A DNA stretch of 64,000 nucleotides. Source: Symbiodinium natans (Eukaryota > Sar > Dinophyceae > Suessiales > Symbiodiniaceae). This document shows positions 55,497 through 64,000 of this stretch, in pieces. The position numbers and the translations under genes were made by a program. The stretch lies in NCBI GenBank assembly GCA_905221605.1, contig CAJNDS010002605.1, positions 259,501 through 323,500 on the forward strand. The letters are read 5' to 3'. Below the pieces are notes generated by a model. It saw only the letters and a program-made list of their open reading frames with translations, had not been told where the DNA came from and did not search any database. Within the stretch, counting starts at the first letter, position 1, and every line of letters starts with the position of its first letter.

Positions 55497-56657
55497 AGGA
55501 ACCCGACCCAAGAGTCCTCCTAAGGCACAAGACAGGGGCGAAGGATTGGCAAAGAGGACGCCAGCCCGCCCCAGTAACCCAAGACCACACGTCACAACAT
55601 GCTCAGCTCTCGTCCGTCGCTGTGCGGCTGGACGCCCGTCTCCGGGGCCTGTGCCAGAGAGGCTACGGCCTGAGCCCTACACGGCCACTACACCCTCATC
55701 CGCGGATGCGCGGAAACTTCTCCGGCCTGGCGCGCGATGATGACACCTCGCATGGCCAGTGGCACCTCGGACCTCAGGCTATGTTTGGTGGGGTCTTTGA
55801 CTTCTGTCAAGTTTGCTGAACTTCTCACCCCTTTTAGAGTAGTGCCACCACCTTTTCTTCCTGCATAAGAATCGCAGCTCATCCATACCATTTTTTATTG
55901 CGTTAGACCCAAAAAAGTGCACACAGCACGGCACACCACATCGCGATTTCCTGCGGTTTAGGGTTGACGTTTTGAGGAGCAGGCAAAGAGTTATTGATGA
56001 TGTCACTAAGATCGGGTAGGGTTGGGGAGTGCGCAACGGACCTGAAGGGAAGCAGTGGGAGAAACACAAAGCACAACTGCTGGCGGTGATGATGAGCTTT
56101 CAGGAATATGGCACAGGAGAATATGCAGGACAGGACAGTATGTCCAGTACCATATTGCTCCACATGCAGCACACGAGCATCGAATCCGTCACGACTACAC
56201 ACGACCGATGTTTCTTCATAAATGTCTGCTCTTTGTGACATTCCGTCGACATAGGCAAGGAAGAAGAAGAAGAAGAAGATGTGGCAAGGCACAACATGGG
56301 GCAGCAACTAAAGGGGAAGCTAACAAAGGTCCAAGCGTTTTTGCCGGGAGCCCATCCAACTCTCAGCTGCTCAGCTGTTGAGCCTCAATCCTTGGGGGCC
56401 CCGATACCCTAGAGGGCCCCAAAACTTTCCCTGGGCCCCCAACGCCCTGAACCGAAAATGGCCCGAACATTGGCCCTAAACCTCAGCACAGCAATCACCA
56501 CGCCGCACGTCCAGGGAGCGCACTGCTTCAGAAGCTGAACCTGGTCCAGACCAATTTTTTTGTAAGTAACAGCTGCTAGTAACGAGAACAGGAGCGAAAG
56601 CATGAACAGAAATACTGGTCGTAAAAAAATCACAAGAATGCTAAAACCACAAGAAGA

Positions 56658-57005
56658 ATGACTTGGGAGGATGGTAATGATAGTAGCCAGAAGGGCTTTG
56701 GCATCGCAATTGAGCTCGTGAGTGCAAATACATCCTGGATTGCATTCACAAGACCGGGAGGGATTGGATCCTGGAAGGATCTCCCCACATCTCGCCGAGT
56801 GAACGGAGAGGCCTGTGCCATCTGTTTGCTGGGCTCGACACGCAGGTCCGGGCGCTGTGCCCAAAACCCTGAACCTCTTCAACCCATATTGGTCCAACTG
56901 GGGCCCGCGCCGTCTTCGGGAAGAGCTCACAATTTCGGGACAGCCAGGCGCCCAGCCTGTTTGCACAAAACAATGGAGTCATCACAAGAGTCACAGCAAT
57001 ACTAA
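56658..57005 (+). CDS. Exon candidate, unknown protein
   Basis: Plus frame of 115 codons: TWEDGNDSSQKGFGIAIELV, GIGSWKDLPTSRRVNGEACA and KTMESSQESQQY before a stop. A minus frame of 185 codons covers the same bases with a hydrophobic run (FLFMLSLLFSLLAAVTYKK). The plus frame is better balanced. Confidence 0.33.
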   Translation: MTWEDGNDSSQKGFGIAIELVSANTSWIAFTRPGGIGSWKDLPTSRRVNGEACAICLLGSTRRSGRCAQNPEPLQPILVQLGPAPSSGRAHNFGTARRPACLHKTMESSQESQQY

Positions 57006-58406
57006 TCATGACCATACAAGTAATACAGGAATACTCGCTGTACAAGTATTGCGACTAAGAATTACAGTTGTAATGGTAATAGAATACGGAAATAAGACCT
57101 GCACAAGACGTAAGAAGAGCAAAGATCAACAGTACTAATATAGTACTACTACTGATACAGTAATAATCGTATCAAAGATCAGAAGAGTCACTTTGAAACG
57201 AAAAATGAAAATACACATAAGCACATTTTCCTGCTCAGCCCAAGCACTGGCAGACTTGGCAAGCCCATGTCAACGACTCATTCCCACCCAAGCCTCAACT
57301 TGCAATCCGCAAACAACTTCGGAAAGTGTTGAGTTCAAGTAGATGCGGGCCCATGCAAGTTTCTCCTCATGAAAGCCCGGGATCTGGGCTCGTGCAGAAC
57401 CCCGATTGTTCAAACATGTCTAGGCCTTCTTCAGGCGTGTCGTAAGCTTTTCCTTCACAAGCCACTTCGCATGCCGCAACGGAGACACCGAGCCAGACTT
57501 CGCAGCCTCCGCAGGCGGAAGCCGGACCAGCCACCTCCCATGACGTCGTTCTGGACCTGTTTGCTAGGATGGCCCTCAAAACCCTCTGAAAATATTCCTG
57601 AAGATGACCCTCTTAGACCCAACAAGGGAAAATATAAAGTGTCCCAAGGGCCTACTACCTAGTGTTTGCTGGGGCTTAAGTGGGCTTTGGGCCATGCCTA
57701 CTAGGCTTTCTGCCTCAGGCTTTGGGGTGGAGTGGGCGGGGGGAAGGGGGTGAGGGCCGGGGCTCACAACCGAACCTTCCAACTTGAAAGTCGAAAGTCC
57801 GAGGGCCGCGCGCTGTCGGAGATAAGATACTCCTCGTTGTCCTGCATCGAGATCGACAAAGCGTGTGGGCAAGTTGGGCGGAACCCCTCACCTGCATCTA
57901 CTCATCTACTCATCTACTCAGCTACTACTTCCTCTCTGCATCCTCCCAAACCACACCTGGCAAAAGGAGAACTTTGGTAGAACAGAAGGGACATGACATC
58001 GAACGGACCCTCAAGCTGTCGTCTTACTCAGCATTTCAATAGAAACGGGGACAACACCGGCAAAGCCGAAGAACCCCTTCAACCGACGCCCAGCCTCCAA
58101 CAAATCTGCCAGTTCGCCCTGGACCTGACAGGGAGGCATAGTTGGGCCAGGCTTTACAACTCGCGAAGGGATTAGGTTCCAGGACTTAAGGTGACCTCCT
58201 GCTTCGTAGTGACTAGCAGGTCTGTCGTGTGTAACCAAAGTTAATCCGAAAATCGGCCGCCACGTTCTGAAAAGGTCGAGCCAGCCGCAGCTAAGGAGTC
58301 AGTCAGAACAAGTCAGAAACAAGGAAAGGTCCACCCCGAGCTTGCTAATCGGAGCTGAACGCGAAGAGCCGACCGTCGACAGATTGAGAAGACACCAAAT
58401 CACAGC

Positions 58407-58952
58407 TTGGTGCACTGCAATTATGCCGCAAGTAATGTGCATCCTTCACCCTCAATCTCAAGTCATGGCATCGACAATTGCGGCAAAATATGCCACTGTA
58501 GGCCACTCAAAAGCATCGCTGGTGCGATGGTACCATGTAGTCACGTAATCTTGGCACAGCATTCAAAAGCGACCCAGGTGATCGCAATTAGGCATCATAT
58601 GAACTGTCTCAACTTCACCAGGTCCCACACGTACGGCAAACCGGCGACGACCAGGTCCACCCACTCCTTGTTGTCGATCTCATCGACCTCCCACCTGCAG
58701 CATCAGTTCGTGATACGGTTCAGTGGCATGGTAGAAAACCAGCAGCACTGCGCCCAGAATCATCCAGGAAAGGAACCATGCACTCGGCAGACCCTGAAGA
58801 AACCGTGCAAGAACCGTGAACAGGATGCTCGAGAAACCGAAGTCGAATCCCTAAACGGTGGCGTGCCATGGCTGGGCACGGAGTCCGGGGAAGAACTCCG
58901 GATCAATCTCCTGTGGCTGCTAAGGCTCTGGGTGGGTTCTGAGGGCATGTGA
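58407..58952 (+). CDS. Open frame of 181 codons, plus strand
   Basis: The 3' half is the most protein-like: VENQQHCAQNHPGKEPCTRQ, KKPCKNREQDARETEVESLN and WLGTESGEELRINLLWLLRL before TGA. The 5' half is Ser/His-rich and may be intronic. Splice sites were not fixed. Confidence 0.4.
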   Translation: MVHCNYAASNVHPSPSISSHGIDNCGKICHCRPLKSIAGAMVPCSHVILAQHSKATQVIAIRHHMNCLNFTRSHTYGKPATTRSTHSLLSISSTSHLQHQFVIRFSGMVENQQHCAQNHPGKEPCTRQTLKKPCKNREQDARETEVESLNGGVPWLGTESGEELRINLLWLLRLWVGSEGM

Positions 58953-59186
58953 CAACGAACTCCAGCTCCTTTGGCAGAAGGCTCTGGACCCCTTCTCATC
59001 TCTCACAAAAGGTGGAGGATTTCAATGGCGCGAGCCAAGTGTGCTCCTGCATCTCTGGCAGCTCCGGAATCTCTTTCTCGTACTTGCAGTACCTTTCACC
59101 GGGTTGCCAGCGCTTTCTCGCACTCTCGAACAAAACGGGCGGGGCCAATCTGTCTCATTTCAGGTGCCCCGTTGCTTCTACGCCTG

Positions 59187-59565
59187 TCACACTACGCGAC
59201 TAGGAGCCTTTTCTGTAGGTCCCGCATCCCTTGCCATGCTTTGTTGGACTTGCGCCCACTGCAGCTCTGGCTGAGCAACTTCTTTAAAATCAGATTCCGA
59301 CGCTTCTGGGGGACCTGGGCTGGCCATATCAACATCCAGCATGCCTAAACGCTGCACACAGAGCTTTCCCACTGCGAAGGCCCCACTTGATGAACTCGTA
59401 GATCCGCAGCAGGTTCTCGCGCCCGAACTCGGGCACCACATCTTCCTCCCGGGCGCCAGCACTCTCATCTTCAGACGCTGAACACTGTCCCCCCACAAAA
59501 GCTGGACGTCGCGCAGCTCGGTCCCAAAGACCGCTGAGGCAAAATGACCCAAGCAAGAGGCTCAA
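59187..59565 (-). CDS. Unknown acidic protein, two overlapping frames
   Basis: The upper minus frame reads SASEDESAGAREEDVVPEFG, RENLLRIYEFIKWGLRSGKA. The lower one, to a TGA at 59187, reads LDVDMASPGPPEASESDFKE, VAQPELQWAQVQQSMARDAG. Each is clearly coding and they meet near 59340 with no gap. A frameshift, a very short intron or a missing exon junction must join them. Confidence 0.5.
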
Positions 59566-59665
59566 ACACCCCTTCGAGGCTCGCTACGTGAAAGAAGGAT
59601 GTCATCTGTCAGAGGGTGCGCGAACCAAATTCCCACAAACGAAGAAAGCAAAGCCATCAAAACTC

Positions 59666-59930
59666 CTATTCAAAAACCCCTGCCTCAAAATCCTCTTCGA
59701 GCATCTCCCAGAATTGCTGCTGCCTGGCAGAATGCCAATTCTTGGGCTTTTGGGATTGCATCACGGGCTTCCGTTTCTGGGGTTCGAGCTCAGGGTCCTT
59801 TCCGAAGCTGCCCTCAAGTCCCATGACCACATGTGACGGCTCCATGACGACTTTCCAGCAGGACCGACTTATGACGAAGAGCTCGTAATCGTAAACCCTC
59901 CAAACCATTTCCAGAACATTCCCAAGCTAA
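59666..59930 (-). CDS. Unknown protein, C-terminal exon
   Basis: After TGAGGTTAG the minus frame reads VLEMVWRVYDYELFVISRSC, WKVVMEPSHVVMGLEGSFGK, PELEPQKRKPVMQSQKPKNW and RQQQFWEMLEEDFEAGVFE to TAG at 59666. Composition is strongly protein-like: a possible folded N-terminal part, then a basic linker and an acidic helix. It precedes 59187-59565 on the same strand, but its stop separates them into different transcripts unless alternatively spliced. Confidence 0.6.
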
Positions 59931-60312
59931 CCTCATTCCCGCAGCACACAGCTCAACCTGAGCCCTAACTTGGCAAACCCCGGTAGCCAAGTTCATAATG
60001 TGCAGCAAGCACTCGGTGGGAATGTCGGCCTGTCATTCAGCTCGCGCTTCACGATCGTCGTCTCCTGCTCGCTGTATGCCCGAAAGTGCACGCAAAAAAG
60101 GCCAAAAAAGGTCTGGCGCAACATCCTGCGATTTGCTACCTTGAGAGATTGCCTCATGCTCTTTAAGCTTGGGGTGCTGACGGCACCTGGCTAAAAACCC
60201 CTAGTTCATCCACGAGCCCTCGACGCTCCGCCCATCTCCGCCCTCAACAGTGTACATCGCGATGCGTCGCACATCCCTCTTCTACTAGAACTGTTGAAGC
60301 CGTCAGCCGCGC

Positions 60313-60558
60313 ATGCAATTCCGGCCGCATGAAGCACAAAATGTGTATTTCGCATCCTCAGACCCAGGATATCAGGAGTCTAAGCTGGTTCTTGGCTGGG
60401 CCGACAACTCCTGCAGCGCTACAGCCTTCAACGATCTCTTTTGCTTTGCTTCGTGCGCGCCTTTTGCCACAGAAATCATGACTCAAATCGCGGCAAGATG
60501 CTTGGAGTATGTTGGACCTTAACTCCACACCCTCAACACCAGGCAGAACTTCAAGCAC
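60313..60558. CDS. Coding region, strand unresolved
   Basis: Plus: PHEAQNVYFASSDPGYQESK and FATEIMTQIAARCLEYVGP to a stop. Minus: SNILQASCRDLSHDFCGKRR and SKAKEIVEGCSAAGVVGPAK to a stop. Both are good, so a true exon probably lies here on one strand. Confidence 0.35.
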
Positions 60559-60807
60559 CAGTACCCGAAACCCAAGTTCAAAATCAAAGCTGGTGGCACC
60601 GTCGTCTCGGTGAGGGCCACGGAGTCCTAGCGAGGATCTGAACTACATGTTTGCCTCTTGTCCCCTTGGGCTACACATTGCACAGAAAAGGTTTGGGGTT
60701 CGCAGGGAGTAGCGCGGCTCAGGGCTGCAACCTGATGAAGACCGACAAGAAAAAAAAAGCGCCACGAGCCCCGACGAACCCTGCAACATGAAGCCCCTTA
60801 GTTCCCA

Positions 60808-60936
60808 CCCTAAACCCTAAACCCTAAACCCCTCTCACATGTCCTAGGCTCCTCAAGGTTCACTCCCGACAACCCTTCAAGCCCGGCTTCCGGACGGGCA
60901 CATGTTCTAGAGAGTCCGTTCAGGGTTTAGGGCTTT
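60808..60936. repeat. Two short telomere-type tracts
   Basis: Three CCCTAAA units at about 60810-60832 and an opposite-orientation GGGTTTAGGG at about 60921-60932. Confidence 0.85.
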
Positions 60937-61340
60937 ACCACGGGTTTTATATGGTCTTATGCCGAAACCCGGAGCACCCATATACCGAGCCATACCGAGC
61001 CGGCTGATGCTAGCAGTCATGTAGACGAAAGATGACGAGAACTATGTTACCAATCAGCTGGGCGTTGAATTGATGTTATTTGATATGCAACCCTTCTGTG
61101 GCGACAGCCGGCCGAAGAAGATTCAACTCCCAGGCAACGCCCGCCGAGCCGGCCTCTGCCTGCAGCGCCACGCGACAAGAACCTGCGACCAGATCCCTTT
61201 TGGGGCTCGAGCTTCGTCGAGCTTCGGGGTCTGGGGTACAGGTTCGTGACTTTTGGAGGCGGTTTTGGCAGTGTTTCACACTGTCAACGGAAGGCTTTCC
61301 GGGGTTCTCAGGGGGAGTCGAGAGTTGCCGGGGTCCTGGA

Positions 61341-61387
61341 TCCCCTAAACCCTAAACCCTAAACCCTAAACCCTAAACCCTAAATCC
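61341..61387. repeat. Interstitial telomere-type array (CCCTAAA)n
   Basis: Six tandem CCCTAAA units, opposite in orientation to the large arrays 300 bp further on. Confidence 0.97.
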
Positions 61388-61554
61388 TCGTAAAAATACT
61401 CCGGTCACAGCCTTCTCCCACCCCTCCTCGGCCGCGGTTCGGTGCGGCCCGCCGCGAACGCAGGGAAGAAGCTGCGGCAGCCGCGGCCGCGGCAACGCAG
61501 GCCTAGAGGACATGTGTATATGATGCATGTATGTATATATGATTCAGCCCCGGC

Positions 61555-61557
<3 letters not shown>

Positions 61558-61606
<49 letters not shown>
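61558..61606. repeat. C homopolymer of about 49 nt
   Basis: One of the longest homopolymers in the window, followed by AATGGTA and a further C run. Confidence 0.95.
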
Positions 61607-61612
<6 letters not shown>

Positions 61613-61644
61613 ACCCCCCCCCCCCCCTGTGGTGTGGTTGGGGG

Positions 61645-61995
61645 TTGGTTTTAGGGTTTTAGGGTTTAGGGTTTAGGGTTTAGGGTTTAGGGTTTTAGGG
61701 TTTTAGGGTTTAGGGTTTAGGGTTTAGGGTTTAGGGTTTAGGGTTTAGGGTTTAGGGTTTAGGGTTTAGGGTTTAGGGTTTAGGGTTAGGGGGGTTTAGG
61801 GTTTTCCCGCGGATGGGGTACTAAGGTGATCCCCCCCCCCTGTGGTGTGGTTGGGGGTTGGTTTTAGGGTTAGGGTTTAGGGTTCAGGTTTTAGGGTTTA
61901 GGGTTACTTAGGGTTTAGGGTTTTTAGGGTTAGGGTTTAGGTTTTAGGGTTTAGGGTTTAGGGGTTTTAGGGGTTTAGGGTTTAGGGTTAGGGAC
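61645..61995. repeat. Telomere-type arrays (TTTAGGG)n, two blocks
   Basis: Blocks at about 61652-61805 (mostly exact TTTAGGG) and 61862-61995 (degenerate). Each is preceded by the same unit CTGTGGTGTGGTTGGGGGTT (61627 and 61841). Confidence 0.97.
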
Positions 61996-62120
61996 CGTAG
62001 AGTAGACTTGGGGGGGGGGGGGGATACCATGGGGGGGGGGGGGGGGCCCAGGACGCTCGACGCTGAACCATATATACATATGTACATATGTACATATCTA
62101 CATATGTATATATATAATTC

Positions 62121-62162
62121 TATCTATCTATCTATCTATCTATCTCTATCTATCTATCTACT
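62121..62162. repeat. (CTAT)n microsatellite
   Basis: About nine CTAT units flanked by ACATAT and TATA sequence. Confidence 0.95.
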
Positions 62163-62631
62163 AGTATACATATATATATATATGTATAGATGTACATACG
62201 GTTTGCTGCGAAGGGGCGGTCTTCCAAATATCGGCGTTGCTTGCTCTGCAGTGCACAAGAAAGCATGCAAATGCTGTGAACACCCGGCTGCAGCCGCGTT
62301 TGCATTCTGTGTCAGCGCCCCTTCCCTGAAGGCTACAGCGCAACGAGTACTGAAAATCGAGAACGGAAAAGCGCCGAGAAAGCTGCGGTGAGCCCGAGCG
62401 AGCTGTTGGTCTGCGGATTCGGGCAAGGCCTCAGTCAGGGCCGCAGTTCGGTGCGAGTCACCACACCGCACCACAACTCTCCGGGCCCTCAGTGCTAAAG
62501 TAAACCCGGCAGGGAATCCCCAAAAACTGCCTAAGGCGCAGGCTGCGCCAGGCGCGTGGGCGAGCGGAGCAGGGCCGAAGAAGGGGTGTCTTGGAGCAGC
62601 ACATGAGGTTTCATGAGCTTGTACTAGATTT

Positions 62632-62860
62632 AGCGAGTATTCTGACTATTCTGACGATAATGACTAGTATGACTACGAGTATTAAGACTATTGTGACCCT
62701 TACGAGTATTCGTACTATTGTGTCTATTGTGACTATTACGACGATTGCGACGATTATGACTAGTACGATTATTACGATTATTACGACCATTACGACAATT
62801 ACGAGTCGTATTACTATTACGACTGTTATGACGGGTATGACGATAACGAAGATTATGCCT
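62632..62860. repeat. Degenerate trinucleotide array of ACK/ATT type
   Basis: About 75 triplets, nearly all ACT, ACG, ATT or ATG with occasional GAC-phase variants. It translates as Thr/Ile/Met repeats. It is not a clean microsatellite. Confidence 0.85.
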
Positions 62861-62984
62861 GTCAAGTTCTCGGGACTGTTCTGTGCCCGGTGCCCTGTTG
62901 TTCAGCTTTCAGGCTACAAGGATCCTGCTACCTGGAACGCTTGCGTTGGGCTTTGGAGGATCATGCGAGTCATGGGGAGGAAAA

Positions 62985-63340
62985 AAACCGGGGAAAGCGT
63001 AGACCGATTTCGATAGCGTGAAGGCGCTCCCTCCCTCTCCCGCACAGATGGCCTATGCCAGGGGTGGCAACGAAGGCCAGCGCGCTCGTCGCCATGGCTA
63101 CTCCAGCAATGTGTTTCGGCAAGAGTGCTAAACTGGCCAGACTCTGAAGGTGCTTAAGATCAGCAATGTAGGACTCACGACGGTGTCTGCCAGCGCCGCG
63201 ATCCTTCCTGGTAGCAGCATCTTCTTCAGTGCGAGGAGCATGCGGACGGCCGTTGTAAGAAGGGTCTTTGTCCCTTGTTGAAGGCAAGTGCTGAGAAGGA
63301 ACATGAGCATGAGTTGGAAACCTACCCTGGTGAAGTCCAA
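62985..63340 (-). CDS. Unknown protein, possible membrane segment
   Basis: The minus frame of 134 codons reads SQHLPSTRDKDPSYNGRPHA, EEDAATRKDRGAGRHRRESY, ADLKHLQSLASLALLPKHIA and GVAMATSALAFVATPGIGHL, then RERLHAIEIGLRFPRFF. The hydrophobic stretch around AGVAMATSALAFVA could be a membrane helix or transit-peptide core. Splice sites are not fixed. Confidence 0.48.
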
Positions 63341-63610
63341 GCTTAGAGGTGCAGAGATCACAGCCATTCAGCATGTTTCAACTCAGCAGAGACCCGAGAA
63401 TGCTGAGGCATCTAAGCTTCGAAGGGGCAATCCTAGCTCTGAGCGGGAGAAAACCTAACGCTATGCAGACCCACCGGGCCTTCTTTGCTGGAGGGTCGCC
63501 AATGACGTGAGGAGTCCTTTCCCAACGCACGCTGGCTCATTGAGGAAGCACAAAGTCACGAAGCCCCCAAGAGCAAGCGGAGAACGAAAGAACAAATCCC
63601 GAAACCTCAC

Positions 63611-63644
63611 CTCAATGAGGGCCTTTGCATGTCTGGCCATCATC
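63611..63644 (-). CDS. Short exon with ideal donor
   Basis: AGGAGTTTAG is followed by G and ATGATGGCC, encoding MMARHAKALIE, then the near-ideal donor GAG|GTGAGG. It could be a first coding exon of the minus-strand gene below it, though the acceptor-like context overlaps a telomere-type motif. Confidence 0.4.
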
Positions 63645-64000
63645 CTAAACTCCTAATCCTAAACCGTATCGCCTAACGTGGTCAGATTGTATAACCCCAA
63701 AAGTTTTGGGCTGGTCTGCAGGCCCTGGAAGCCTCCTGGTCCGCCTGGAGGCTTTCTCCATGCCTTCTCAGGGGGGACTTCACGCAATCAAAAATGGCTT
63801 GTTGGTGCCTGCGCACCTTTTTTTTGGCCCTTCCGGACCCGGCCTAGAATACCGCAATGCAAAACCTGTCCCGGCAACCTTTGTCTTTAAACCCGAACCC
63901 TTACCTCGAGCCGCAGGTGTGTGGGGTCCTGGACCCCCCCACCCCACCCACCCGCCCTGCCCTGGACACCCCCCCCCCCTACTTCCTCACCTGTTTTTGT

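Noticed and set aside
57100-57200. ACT/TAC-rich stretch as a microsatellite
   Set aside because: Only short TACTACTAC pieces; too irregular to call a repeat array.

Overview
The window looks like nuclear DNA of a complex protist, most likely a dinoflagellate of the Symbiodiniaceae type. This is inferred, not proven. The reasons are: no long intact genes anywhere; small exon-like segments (about 40-240 nt) with clear acceptor and donor sites, some apparently using GC donors; plant/protist telomere motif TTTAGGG scattered through the window in both orientations; very rich simple-sequence DNA; and fragments of families common in dinoflagellates (pentatricopeptide repeats, a glycoside hydrolase family 16 enzyme). 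No rRNA, tRNA, CRISPR array, bacterial operon or dinoflagellate spliced-leader copy was recognised.

Layout. 1-1.9 kb: competing ORFs, no safe call. 1.9-18.7 kb: nearly all credible coding sequence reads on the minus strand. It includes a three-exon model (1909-2848), a pentatricopeptide exon near 3.1 kb, a nine-exon phase-consistent unknown gene (4321-7550), further minus exons to 15.9 kb, a polar C-terminal exon (16.7-17.1 kb) and a GH16 gene (17.6-18.7 kb), the only enzyme identified with confidence. 19.4-21.7 kb: more minus exons. 22.4-23.1 kb: a plus-strand gene fragment with one hydrophobic stretch. 23-64 kb: exon candidates on both strands between long repeats. The better ones are at 28.5-29.0 (-), 33.5-33.8 (+), 36.8-37.6 (-), 44.9 (-, pentatricopeptide), 48.7-49.0 (-), 50.9-52.2 (-), 54.9-55.5 (+), 59.2-59.9 (-) and 63.0-63.6 kb (-).

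Non-coding structure is the other main content. It comprises two families of short inverted-repeat (foldback) elements, a nearly perfect 43-bp palindrome, a cluster of TTCGATGTC words, several degenerate tandem repeats, a TTC tract of about 330 bp, and a block of telomere-type arrays at 61.3-62.0 kb bounded by mirror-image C-run and G-run motifs.

Limits. All gene calls come from reading frames and splice signals by eye. In this roughly balanced-composition DNA the opposite strand or another frame often also reads like protein, so exon calls without phase agreement or a recognised domain are tentative. Exon boundaries, strand and grouping into genes need transcript evidence. Unlisted stretches longer than 300 bases showed nothing I could support.
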